Below, in pieces: positions 29,728 through 38,270 of a stretch of DNA of 64,000 nt. The stretch is from the NCBI RefSeq assembly GCF_006717145.1, contig NZ_VFQF01000002.1:496001-560000 (forward strand), written 5' to 3'. This DNA comes from Humibacillus xanthopallidus (lineage in GTDB: Bacteria; Actinomycetota; Actinomycetes; Actinomycetales; Dermatophilaceae). A model generated the notes under the pieces. The model searched no databases and was not told the DNA's origin. It was given only the letters and a program-made list of their open reading frames with translations. Positions within the stretch are counted from its first letter, which is position 1; every line of letters starts with the position of its first letter. Both the position numbers and the translations under genes were made by a program.

Positions 29728-30227
29728 GACGCGTCCGTCGCAGGTCGCACGAGCGCTGACTCCATGAGCGTGCGCAGGTGGTCGGGGATCGGGGTCGGCC
29801 GCCGGGTCGCCGCGTCGATCTCGACGTGCACCCAGTGACCCAGCGCCTTGATGCCGGCATCGTCGGGCGAGGCCCCGGCGGGGTCGACGAAGAGGCCCAG
29901 CTCGTAGGTGACGCTGGTGTGCCCGAGGCGGGTGACGCGAAGGCCCACGACGAGGCTGGAGGGGAAACCGACCTCGGCGAAGAACGAGCACCCGGACTCC
30001 GCCACGACGCCCTGCGTCGCATCGGTCATCGGGTCGATCGTCACGTGCTCGGCCTGCCAGCCGTTGATGGCCGAGTCGAAGAGCTCGTAGTAGACGGCGT
30101 TGTTGAGGTGGCCGTACATGTCGTTGTCGGACCATCGGGTCGTCACCGGTCGCCGCACCGGGAAGTCGTCGAGGGTGAGGGCGCGGGCGGCCGCAGCCCC
30201 CGACCGGGTCGTCGCCACGTCGGACAT
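29724..30227 (-). CDS. Acyl-CoA thioesterase, 4HBT hotdog fold
   Basis: A 167-residue hotdog-fold protein with the 4-hydroxybenzoyl-CoA thioesterase signature TTRWSDNDMYGHLNNAVYYELFDSAINGW. The Asp in SDNDMYGHLNN is the usual catalytic carboxylate. Further typical text is ESGCSFFAEVGFPSSLVVGLRVTRLGHTSVTYELGLF. The enzyme should cleave acyl-CoA thioesters in the cytoplasm; chain length is unknown. The ATG at 30227 has a hexamer CACCAT six bases upstream. It is divergent from the SNF2 helicase. Confidence 0.9.
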   Translation of the reverse strand: MSDVATTRSGAAAARALTLDDFPVRRPVTTRWSDNDMYGHLNNAVYYELFDSAINGWQAEHVTIDPMTDATQGVVAESGCSFFAEVGFPSSLVVGLRVTRLGHTSVTYELGLFVDPAGASPDDAGIKALGHWVHVEIDAATRRPTPIPDHLRTLMESALVRPATDAS

Positions 30228-30301
30228 GACCCCATGGTGCCGCACGATCGAGGCTGTGGATGGGCGCTGGCGGTGTCACCTTCGACACCTAGAGTCGGGT
30301 C

Positions 30302-33300
30302 ATGGCGTGGAGCGTGGGGCGAGCGAGCTGGGTGGCAGCCCTCACCGACCCCGAGATCGCCCAGCAGGTCGGCACCCGCACCTTCGACCGGGGAGTGGGG
30401 TATGCCGCCGAGGCCAGGGTGCGCTCGATCGCGTCCCGTCCCGACGGGCTCATGCTCCTCGGCACGATCGAGGGCAGCGGGTCCGAGACCTACCAGACGA
30501 TCATCGAGGCGCGGCCGCACCCGAAGGGGCGCTCGCACCTGTGGAGCGGCCGCTGCAGCTGCCCCGTCGGCACCGACTGCAAGCACACGGTCGCCCTGCT
30601 GCTCGTCGCCCGCGACATCGCGAACGGCATCGAGCCGCGGCGACCGAGCGCTCCGGGTGACGACGACGCTCTCGGAGCCGGGGGTGCGGCGGGCTCGCCG
30701 GCCCTCCCGTTGACCGACCAGGGCCCTCGCCTCGGTGAGGTGCACTGGACCGACGTGCTCGGCCACGTCAAGCCGCGCCCTGCGCCCACCTCGCCCGAGG
30801 GGCGGGCGCGACCGGAGCCGAGGGGCGACCTCATGCCGGCCGGCCTCTTCGTCGACACGATCTACCGCGAGCCGCGCGGAGGCCGCGGCTCTGGCGCCGC
30901 GCGCGCGACGGGCCGGTCGGGCGGGCTCGCGGGCCTGCCGGTGCCCGGCTACGGCCTGCGCCCGACGCGCTGGACCCGCGCCGGCGCCTGGCACCGCACG
31001 CTCTCGTGGCACGACGCGCTGCCCCAGTGGCGAGCCGGCATCCGTCTGCTGCCCGAGCACGAGCGCATCCTGTCCCGCATCCACGACGCGACGCGTCACG
31101 GGTCGGGCAGCACGACCTACTTCACCCCCGTGCCGCCCATCTCCCTCGACGCGAGCCCGGACATCTGGCCGCTGCTGATCGAGGCGCTCGACGCCGGGGT
31201 TGAGATCATGCCCGGTGAGGGTGTCGTCGGGCCGGTTCACGTCGCGAGGGAGCCCGCGACCCTGACTCTCGCGGTGCTGCGTGCCGACGACGGGTCTGGT
31301 GACCTCGTGCTGCGGGTGGTCACCGAGGGCCTTCCCGACGTGCAGGGCGAGGTGCTGCACCTCGGCGACCCGGTGCACGGCATCGCGGTGGCCGGCGACG
31401 ACGGCAGCCTCACCCTCGTGCCGCTCGACCAGGACCTCGAGCTCGGGTCCGAGGCGCTCGTCCAGGCCCTCGTCGGCATGCGCGTCCCGGCGGCCGAGCG
31501 GGCGCGCTTCCTCGGCGGGGCCGTGCCGGGGCTGCGCCAGCGGGTGCGGGTGCGCTCCCAGGTGCCGTTGCCTGCTCCCGAGCCCAACGCCGGTCCGGCG
31601 CACGGAGTGGGCGAGCCACTCGGGTTGTGGGAGGGCGACGACGACACCGGTGGCGCCGGTTCCGGGGGGCCGGCGGCGTCGGGCTGGCAGCCGCCCGCGG
31701 TCACCGTGCACGTCAGGGTCGGCAGCGACATGCCGGGCGAAGTGCGGCTCGACCTCGGCTACGCCTACGACGGCACACCGCGACCCTTCACGACCCAACG
31801 CTTCGGCGGGGCCTCCGGCGGACGGGACCGCGACGCCGAGCTCGAGGCGCTGCGCGCCGCCTCGTCGCTCGACGAGCTGCCCGGGGCGACTCGCGGTGAC
31901 CGCGACGGGCCCTACGCACTCGCACCGCAGGTCGTCCTGCGTGGGCTCGCTGCGGCCACCTTCGTCTCCGACGTGCTGCCGGTCCTCGAAGCCGACCCGC
32001 ACGTCACCGTCGAGGTCGACGGCGAGCTGCCCGACTACGAGGAGGTGACCTCCGCCCCCATCGTCCACCTCGGCGCCCTCGACCGGGTGGCCCGCGACCT
32101 CGGTGGCTCGGGGTCGGACCCCTCGGCGCCTGAGCCGGGCACGTCCGGCGCGGGCTCTCGCACGTCGTCCGGCACTGCCACTTCGTCCGACACGGGTGAC
32201 TGGTTCGACCTGCACGTCACCATCGAGGTCGAGGGGGAGGAGGTGCCCTTCGAGCCCCTCTTCGGCGCCCTCGCTCGCGGTCAGGAGGTCATGTTCCTCG
32301 ACTCCGGCTCGTGGTTCCGGCTCGACCGCCCCGAGCTGCACCGCCTGCGCGACCTCATCGACGAGGCGCGCGAGCTCGCCGACCCCGAGTCCGGAGGGCT
32401 GCGCCTGTCGGCACACCACGCCGACCTCTGGGACGAGCTCGTCGCCCTCGGCGTCGTCGACGAGCAGAGCGCCCGCTGGGCCGCCAACGTCGAGGCGCTC
32501 GGGTCGCTCGACGACGGGCCACTCGCCGAGGTGCCGGCAGACCTGCGAGCCACGCTCCGTCCGTACCAGCTCGACGGATTCCGGTGGCTCGCACGGCTGT
32601 GGGACGCCCGCATCGGCGGCATCCTCGCCGACGACATGGGCCTCGGCAAGACGATGCAGGTCATCGCCACCATCGCCCGCGCCCACGACCGCGGCGAGGT
32701 CGGTGGTGACGCCGGGCCGGTCCTCGTCATCGCGCCGACCACCGTCGTCGGCACGTGGCTGGGCGAGCTCGCCACGTTCGCCCCGCACCTGCCGGTCGTC
32801 GCCGTCACGGCGACCGAGCGCAAGCGCGGTGTGCCGCTCGCCGTCGAGATCGCGGGCGCCGAGGTCGTCATCACCTCGTATGCCGTCCTGCGCCTCGACG
32901 ACGAGGCCTTCCACGCCGTGCGGTGGTCGGGGGTCGTCCTCGACGAGGCCCAGTTCGTCAAGAACCGGCAGGCCAAGACGCACGTCGCGGTGCGCAAGCT
33001 GGGTGCGCCCTTCACCATCGCGGTAACCGGCACCCCGCTCGAGAACTCCCTCATGGACCTCTGGTCGCTGCTCTCCCTCACCGCGCCCGGTCTCTACCCG
33101 CGTCCCGACGTCTTCACGAAGAGCTACCGCAAGCCGATCGAGTCCGGTCAGCGGCCCGAGCTGCTCGACCTGCTGCGCCGGCGCATCCGGCCGCTCATGC
33201 TCCGGCGCACCAAGGAGCAGGTCGCGATCGACCTGCCACCCAAGCAGATCCAGGTGCTTCCGCTCGAGCCGCACCCCGTGCACCGGCACATCTACGACCG

Positions 33301-33958
33301 GCACCTCCAGCGTGAGCGACAGCGGGTGCTCGGCCTGCTCGAGGACCCCGAGTCCAACCGCGTCGCCATCCTCGCCGCCCTCACCCGGCTGCGCCAGCTC
33401 GCCCTCGACCCGGCCCTCGTCGACCCGGCGCACGCCGACAAGGCCACCCCGGCCAAGGTCGACTTCCTCGTCGACCAGCTGCGTGAGCTCGCCGCCGAGG
33501 GTCACCGTGCGCTCGTCTTCAGCCAGTTCACGGGCTTCCTGCGGGGGGTCGAGGCGGCGCTGGCGCGCGCGGGGCTCCACACGGCATACCTCGACGGGTC
33601 GACGACGGATCGGCAGGCGGTCGTCGACGACTTCCGCCAGGGCGACGCCGTGGCCTTCCTCATCAGCCTCAAGGCCGGCGGCTTCGGGCTGACGCTCACC
33701 GAGGCCGACTACGTCTTCGTCCTCGACCCGTGGTGGAACCCCGCCGCCGAGGCGCAGGCCATCGACCGGGCGCACCGCATCGGGCAGAGCCGGCCGGTCA
33801 CCGTCTACCGGCTCGTCTCCGCGGGCACCATCGAGGAGAAGGTCGTCGCGCTCCAGGACCGCAAGCGCGACCTGTTCCAGCGGGTCGTCGACGACGGCGG
33901 CTCCCTCTCCGGGGCGATCACGAGCGACGACGTGAGGGACCTGCTCGGGCTCGGTTGA
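30302..33958 (+). CDS. SWIM zinc-finger SNF2/RapA-type helicase
   Basis: A 1218-residue protein. A SWIM finger lies at residues 85-95 (CSCPVGTDCKH, CxCx5CxH). A long SNF2-associated region follows, then an SF2 ATPase core with Walker A in ILADDMGLGKTMQVIATIA (about residue 780), a DEAQ box (VVLDEAQFVKN, about residue 880) and TGTPLENSLMDLWSLL. Helicase motifs V/VI are KAGGFGLTLTEADYVFVLDPWWNPAAEAQAIDRAHRIGQ. It is probably a DNA translocase acting on nucleoprotein, as in transcription recycling or repair. TAGAGT at 30290-30295 lies six bases before the ATG (leaderless). A Ser/Thr/Gly-rich linker interrupts it near residue 620. Confidence 0.95.
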   Translation: MAWSVGRASWVAALTDPEIAQQVGTRTFDRGVGYAAEARVRSIASRPDGLMLLGTIEGSGSETYQTIIEARPHPKGRSHLWSGRCSCPVGTDCKHTVALLLVARDIANGIEPRRPSAPGDDDALGAGGAAGSPALPLTDQGPRLGEVHWTDVLGHVKPRPAPTSPEGRARPEPRGDLMPAGLFVDTIYREPRGGRGSGAARATGRSGGLAGLPVPGYGLRPTRWTRAGAWHRTLSWHDALPQWRAGIRLLPEHERILSRIHDATRHGSGSTTYFTPVPPISLDASPDIWPLLIEALDAGVEIMPGEGVVGPVHVAREPATLTLAVLRADDGSGDLVLRVVTEGLPDVQGEVLHLGDPVHGIAVAGDDGSLTLVPLDQDLELGSEALVQALVGMRVPAAERARFLGGAVPGLRQRVRVRSQVPLPAPEPNAGPAHGVGEPLGLWEGDDDTGGAGSGGPAASGWQPPAVTVHVRVGSDMPGEVRLDLGYAYDGTPRPFTTQRFGGASGGRDRDAELEALRAASSLDELPGATRGDRDGPYALAPQVVLRGLAAATFVSDVLPVLEADPHVTVEVDGELPDYEEVTSAPIVHLGALDRVARDLGGSGSDPSAPEPGTSGAGSRTSSGTATSSDTGDWFDLHVTIEVEGEEVPFEPLFGALARGQEVMFLDSGSWFRLDRPELHRLRDLIDEARELADPESGGLRLSAHHADLWDELVALGVVDEQSARWAANVEALGSLDDGPLAEVPADLRATLRPYQLDGFRWLARLWDARIGGILADDMGLGKTMQVIATIARAHDRGEVGGDAGPVLVIAPTTVVGTWLGELATFAPHLPVVAVTATERKRGVPLAVEIAGAEVVITSYAVLRLDDEAFHAVRWSGVVLDEAQFVKNRQAKTHVAVRKLGAPFTIAVTGTPLENSLMDLWSLLSLTAPGLYPRPDVFTKSYRKPIESGQRPELLDLLRRRIRPLMLRRTKEQVAIDLPPKQIQVLPLEPHPVHRHIYDRHLQRERQRVLGLLEDPESNRVAILAALTRLRQLALDPALVDPAHADKATPAKVDFLVDQLRELAAEGHRALVFSQFTGFLRGVEAALARAGLHTAYLDGSTTDRQAVVDDFRQGDAVAFLISLKAGGFGLTLTEADYVFVLDPWWNPAAEAQAIDRAHRIGQSRPVTVYRLVSAGTIEEKVVALQDRKRDLFQRVVDDGGSLSGAITSDDVRDLLGLG

Positions 33959-34086
33959 GCAGGCCGCTGCGCGGGCCCCACCCGCTCGCGTCAGGGGGCG
34001 CCGCACGACGGGGAGGGCCGCGTCACAGATCCGGCCCGCATGGCTGACGCCGCTGGCAGGATGACGTCCATGCGGCGTGGTGAGTC

Positions 34087-35133
34087 GTGCTGACGAGCAA
34101 GAGCAGTCGGCGTCGGGCGCTCCTCGTCGGGGTCGACAGCGGCCGCAGCGCGGTCCACCGGATCACCCTGGCGGTGCTGGCCCTCGTCGCGGTCACGCTC
34201 TTCGGCGTCATCGGCTACCTCGTGCTCGGGTTCACCCCGCTCGAGGCGATGTACCAGACCATCACGACGGTCGCCACGGTCGGCTTCCGTGAGGTCCGTC
34301 CGCTGACGGCCGCTGGTCAGGTCTTCACGATGGCGCTCATCCTCCTCGGCGTCGGGACCGTGCTCTACAACCTGGGAGTCATCGTCGAGGCCCTCATCGA
34401 GGGTCACCTTCGCGAGCATGTCGAGAGGCGTCGCATGGACCGTCGAATCGCAGCCCTGAGCGGACACGTCATCATCTGCGGCTACGGCCGCGTGGGGCGT
34501 GCCGCCACGGCCCACCTGCTGGCAACGGGCAACGAGGTGGTGGTCATCGACAGCGACGAGAAGCGCCTCGGCGCGCTCACGACCTCGCACCTGCTCGGTG
34601 ATGCGCTCGATGACGCCACCCTGCGTGCGGCCGGCATCGACCGGGCGGGGGCCCTGATCATCGCCCTCGACACCGACACCGACACCGTCTACGTCACCCT
34701 CTCTGCCCGTGCCCTGAGACCTGACCTCGTGATCATCTCGAGAGCGCGGACGGTCGACGCCAAGGAGAAGATGGTTCTCGCCGGAGCCACGCGGGCCGTC
34801 AACCCGCAGCTGATCGGAGGGCGCCGCATGGCGTCGTTCGCCCTGCACGGAGACGTGGCGGAGTTCCTCGACGTCGTGATGCACGACGAGGACATCGACT
34901 ACCGGATCGACCAGATCCGGATCCCCGAGGACTCACCCGCGTCGGGCCGCACCCTGCGCGAGCTGGACCTGCTGGGCCGTTCAGGGGCTCAGGTGCTCGG
35001 CCTGCGGATGCGCGACCGGGGCCAGTTCGTGGCGAACCCACCCCCGGAGACGGTCGTGACGACGGGGATGACGGTCATCGCCCTGGGCGACCCCGCACAG
35101 ATCGGGTCACTGATGGCCCTCGTCGGGTTGTGA
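34087..35133 (+). CDS. TrkA-type two-helix potassium channel
   Basis: A 348-residue protein. Helix 1 is HRITLAVLALVAVTLFGVIGYLVLGF, the pore is AMYQTITTVATVGFREVRPL and helix 2 is GQVFTMALILLGVGTVLYNLGVIVEALI. A TrkA-N (RCK) domain follows (GHVIICGYGRVGRAATAHLLATGNEVVVIDSD), then a TrkA-C domain with TLRELDLLGRSGAQVLGLR. The architecture is that of MthK/Kch channels gated by a cytoplasmic ligand ring. The filter reads TVGFRE, with Arg where the second filter Gly normally lies. The start is GTG. Confidence 0.88.
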   Translation: MLTSKSSRRRALLVGVDSGRSAVHRITLAVLALVAVTLFGVIGYLVLGFTPLEAMYQTITTVATVGFREVRPLTAAGQVFTMALILLGVGTVLYNLGVIVEALIEGHLREHVERRRMDRRIAALSGHVIICGYGRVGRAATAHLLATGNEVVVIDSDEKRLGALTTSHLLGDALDDATLRAAGIDRAGALIIALDTDTDTVYVTLSARALRPDLVIISRARTVDAKEKMVLAGATRAVNPQLIGGRRMASFALHGDVAEFLDVVMHDEDIDYRIDQIRIPEDSPASGRTLRELDLLGRSGAQVLGLRMRDRGQFVANPPPETVVTTGMTVIALGDPAQIGSLMALVGL

Positions 35134-35277
35134 GCCGGACGGCATACCTCCGGTTCGCCGGCGGCGGCGCAGGGTAGGACTCACCTGCGCCCGGTCCGTC
35201 AGGACACCCCTGCCGGAGGTCTTCCGCACCGGCATAGAGTGGTCGGAGCCGGATGGTCTCCACGAAAGGAACGACAA

Positions 35278-35898
35278 GTGGCTTACACGCTTCCCGAGCT
35301 CGACTACGACTACGCCGCCCTCGAGCCGCACATCAGCGCTCGCATCATGGAGCTGCACCACAGCAAGCACCACAAGGCCTATGTCGACGGTGCCAACGCT
35401 GCAGTGACCAAGCTGGAGGAGCTGCGCGAGTCGGGCGACTACGCCGCCCTCAACGGCGTGGAGAAGAACCTCGCCTTCCACCTCGGCGGTCACACGAACC
35501 ACTCCGTCTTCTGGAAGAACATGAGCCCTGACGGCGGTGGCCAGCCCGAGGGTGAGGTGGCTGCGGCGATCACCGAGTACTTCGGTGGCTTCGAGAAGTT
35601 CCAGGCGCACTTCAACGCCAACGCCAACGCGATCCAGGGCTCCGGCTGGTCGATCCTCGCGTGGGACACCATCGCCGAGCGGCCGCACATCATGCAGCTG
35701 TTCGACCAGCAGGGCAACATCCCCGTCGGTCAGATCCCGCTGCTCCAGCTCGACATGTGGGAGCACGCCTTCTACCTGCAGTACGAGAACGTCAAGGCCG
35801 ACTACGTCAAGGCCTGGTGGAACGTCGTCAACTGGGAGGACGTCGCCGCTCGTCTCGAGCGCGCCAAGGCCACCAAGGGACTCATCCTCCCGGCCTGA
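35278..35898 (+). CDS. sodA: Superoxide dismutase, Mn/Fe family
   Basis: A 206-residue cytoplasmic enzyme that dismutes superoxide. The family is unmistakable: [59 protein letters not shown] and the signature LDMWEHAFY. Expected metal ligands are His27, His75, Asp159 and His163. Mn or Fe use cannot be told with confidence. The GTG start follows AAAGGAA. A perfect hairpin follows the stop. It is monocistronic. Confidence 0.97.
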   Translation: MAYTLPELDYDYAALEPHISARIMELHHSKHHKAYVDGANAAVTKLEELRESGDYAALNGVEKNLAFHLGGHTNHSVFWKNMSPDGGGQPEGEVAAAITEYFGGFEKFQAHFNANANAIQGSGWSILAWDTIAERPHIMQLFDQQGNIPVGQIPLLQLDMWEHAFYLQYENVKADYVKAWWNVVNWEDVAARLERAKATKGLILPA

Positions 35899-35920
35899 CC
35901 CTCTCCACGAGAGACATGAC

Positions 35921-35950
35921 AAGGGCGGGCCCCGTGAGGTGCCCGCCCTT
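35921..35950. terminator. Hairpin terminator after sodA
   Basis: Perfect 10-base arms AAGGGCGGGC and GCCCGCCCTT with a 10-base loop lie 22 bases after the sodA stop, between convergent genes. The T-run is short, as is usual in high-GC genomes. It may also serve the facing lipoprotein gene. Confidence 0.8.
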
Positions 35951-35994
35951 CGTCATGCCCTCGTCACGCCCGCCCTCGGGCCTGCTCGCTTCGC

Positions 35995-36537
35995 TCAGCC
36001 CGGCGCGGTCTCGAGGCACTCGACCGCGCGCTTCGCCGCCCGCTGTCCGGCCGCCAGCGTGTCGCCCGTCCACGAGACCCGGTTCCACGAGATCGGCGTG
36101 CGCTCTGAGAGGCCGACGGTCAAAGGGATCATCGCCACGCCGTTGGTGCCCGGCCGGCTGAGGTTGGTCAGCGCCAGCGACCGCGAGGCGCCTCCGGCTG
36201 GGCTCCCGTCGTCGTGGACGTAGTCACGGTCGAGCCCGAGGACGTACCAGTCACCAGTGTCGGTCGTGGCGGCGAAGACGTAGGCCGTGGCGGTGACCGC
36301 GCCGGGGTGGGCCGCGATCGACTGGCTCGCCTGGTCGACGAGTGCCTTCGGTGCCGTCCCGCACGTGAGCACCGTTGCCGTCACGGCCGGGTCGCTCGCC
36401 GGGTTGGCGGCGGGGGTTGTGCTGGTGGCGGCGGCGCTCGAGTTGGAGCTGCCCGGTGACGACGTGCATCCCGCCAGCGCCATGACAGCGGCGGCGAGCC
36501 CCAGCGCGTACCTCATGGCCCCCTGAGTGTGCTTCAC
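35995..36537 (-). CDS. Hypothetical lipoprotein
   Basis: A 180-residue protein with a signal and lipobox (LGLAAAVMALAGCTSS). It has a Ser/Ala/Thr-rich linker, then a small domain (VTATVLTCGTAPKALVDQASQSIAAHPGAVTATAYVFAATTDTGDWYVLGLDRDY). I do not recognise a family. I chose the GTG at 36537 because TAGGGT lies at 36545-36550, seven bases upstream, a leaderless pattern. An ATG at 36516 is the alternative. Confidence 0.75.
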   Translation of the reverse strand: MKHTQGAMRYALGLAAAVMALAGCTSSPGSSNSSAAATSTTPAANPASDPAVTATVLTCGTAPKALVDQASQSIAAHPGAVTATAYVFAATTDTGDWYVLGLDRDYVHDDGSPAGGASRSLALTNLSRPGTNGVAMIPLTVGLSERTPISWNRVSWTGDTLAAGQRAAKRAVECLETAPG

Positions 36538-36560
36538 CCGCGTGACCCTAGGGGATCCGC

Positions 36561-38006
36561 TCAGCCGGTGGGGCGTACGAGCCGGTCGACCACACCGAGG
36601 AGGAGCACTTCGCGCAGCTCGGGCGCCAGGGCGTCGAGCATCGCGTTGAGCGGTGCCATCCGCTCGGGCAGCACGAGCTCTCCGCCGTCGCCCGCGAGGC
36701 CGGCGACAGCGAGCAGGCCGGTGAGGGTTGCCTCGTCAAGTGTCGCGGGGTCGATGCCCGAGGCCATCGCGACGAGATCGGCGGGCACCTGGGCCGGCCC
36801 GGCCTCGCGCGCGGCTGCCGTCGCGTCGGCAAGGTCACGGGCGATCTGGTCGGAGGCTGCCGCCGTCGCCGCGCTGAAGGTCAGGTGCACTGTGGCGGGG
36901 AGATCCCGGAAGCGCATCTGCGGCTGGACGTACCACCCGCGTACGAGCATCTCGTCCGAGATGGTGAAGACGTCGCACGTCTCGTCGGTCGTGAGCGCGA
37001 GCAGCGTCGAATCCGGCTGCGCCGCAAGGGACAACCCAGGTATGCCGTCCGCCACTGCCCCGAGGGCGAGCGTGGCCTCGCGCGCCGTGCGGGCGAGCTC
37101 GGCGTAGCGATCACCGCCGATGTGGTGGACGACCGCCCACGCCGCGGCGAGCGGTCCACCGGACTTCGTCGACTGCGCCGTGGTGTTGAGCATCGTGTAG
37201 CCCGGCCAGCGCGCGGAGGCGAAGAGGTGCGGACGCCGTTGGGCGGCCGACCCGTGGAGCAGGATCGAGACTCCCTTGGGGGTGTAGGCGTACTTGTGCA
37301 GGTCGAGCGAGAGGCTCGTGACCCCGTCGACCGCGAAGGTCCACGGCAGCTGGTCGGGCTCGGAGCCGCGCAGGTGTGGGAGGACCCAGCCGCCGATGCA
37401 GGCGTCGACGTGGCACCGGACCCCGGCCGCAGCGGCAGCGGCCGCGATGGGCTCGACCGGGTCGATCACCCCGTGGGCATAGGACGGCGCGGAGGCCACG
37501 ACGAGAACCGTGCGGTCGTCGATGGCCGCGGCCATCGCCTCCGGGACTGCCCGTTTCGTGACGGGGTCGACGTCGACGAAGACGGGCTCGACACCCAGCC
37601 AGTGAGCGGCCTTGTGGAAGGCGGCGTGTGCTGTCGTCGGCAGGACCATCCGTGGCGCCGTGACATCGGGTCGCCCGTCGCGCGCAGCGAGGACTGCGAG
37701 CAGGATCGACTCGGTGCCCCCGGACGTGACGACACCGGCGAATCCGTCTGGGGCGTCGACGAGTCGGCCCGCGATGCCGACGAGGTCGTTCTCCATCGCG
37801 AGGAGCGACGGGAACGCGGTGGGGTCGAGTCCGTTGGTCGACGAGAACGACGCGAGCACCTCTCGGCCGATCGCATCGGCCGTCGCAAGGCCCGAGTCGT
37901 ACACGTAGGCGAGGGTGCGGCCGCCGTGGGTGGGCAGGTCACGGCTCCGCAGCGCCTCGAGCCGGCTCCGGATCTCGTCGGCGGAGAGGCTCAGGTCAGT
38001 GCCCAT
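36561..38006 (-). CDS. PLP-dependent decarboxylase / sphingosine-1-phosphate lyase-like enzyme
   Basis: A 481-residue group II PLP enzyme. The phosphate/PLP contact region is GVVTSGGTESILLAVLAARD, the ring-stacking His is in TTAHAAFHKAAHWLGVEPVFVDVD, and an Asp lies in RCHVDACIGGW. The Schiff-base Lys motif is SLSLDLHKYAYTPKGVSILLHG. This text is closest to S1P lyase/glutamate-decarboxylase-like proteins. Its substrate in this organism is unknown. The DGIP Ile is encoded by the rare ATA within the dispersed 10-mer (37040-37049). The ATG start is preceded by AAAGGTCGACC. Confidence 0.88.
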   Translation of the reverse strand: MGTDLSLSADEIRSRLEALRSRDLPTHGGRTLAYVYDSGLATADAIGREVLASFSSTNGLDPTAFPSLLAMENDLVGIAGRLVDAPDGFAGVVTSGGTESILLAVLAARDGRPDVTAPRMVLPTTAHAAFHKAAHWLGVEPVFVDVDPVTKRAVPEAMAAAIDDRTVLVVASAPSYAHGVIDPVEPIAAAAAAAGVRCHVDACIGGWVLPHLRGSEPDQLPWTFAVDGVTSLSLDLHKYAYTPKGVSILLHGSAAQRRPHLFASARWPGYTMLNTTAQSTKSGGPLAAAWAVVHHIGGDRYAELARTAREATLALGAVADGIPGLSLAAQPDSTLLALTTDETCDVFTISDEMLVRGWYVQPQMRFRDLPATVHLTFSAATAAASDQIARDLADATAAAREAGPAQVPADLVAMASGIDPATLDEATLTGLLAVAGLAGDGGELVLPERMAPLNAMLDALAPELREVLLLGVVDRLVRPTG

Positions 38007-38028
38007 GGTCGACCTTTCGACGCAGTGC

Positions 38029-38246
38029 GATTCGAGGTGATCGCGGCAGGGACGTGGGTCCCGGCGTCACCTCGATTCGGGGGTGTATGGGGTGCGGAGG
38101 GTGGGGACGCTGAGGGTTGTGCGCTGCGGTTCGAGGTGATCGCGGCAGCCACGTGGGTCCCGGCATCACCTCGAATCGGGGGTGGGGTGCTGCGGTTCGA
38201 GGTGATCGCGGCAGGCAGGTGGATCCCGGCATCACCTCGATTCGGG
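38029..38246. repeat. Three copies of a 53-bp inverted-repeat element
   Basis: Copies lie at 38029-38081, 38128-38180 and 38194-38246, between the PLP decarboxylase and symporter genes. Each begins near TTCGAGGTGATCGCGGCA and ends near GGCATCACCTCGA. The outer arms TTCGAGGTGAT / ATCACCTCGAA pair perfectly in copy 2 and with one or two changes in the others. The loops differ slightly. Nothing else was seen in this 264-base intergenic region. Confidence 0.95.
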
Positions 38247-38270
38247 TGTTGGTGGGTGCGGTGCTGGTGG

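Noticed and set aside
30143-34006. A 1287-codon open frame on the minus strand
   Set aside because: It lies antisense to the SNF2 helicase, has the Asp/Arg/Gly-rich bias of a shadow frame and shows no domain.
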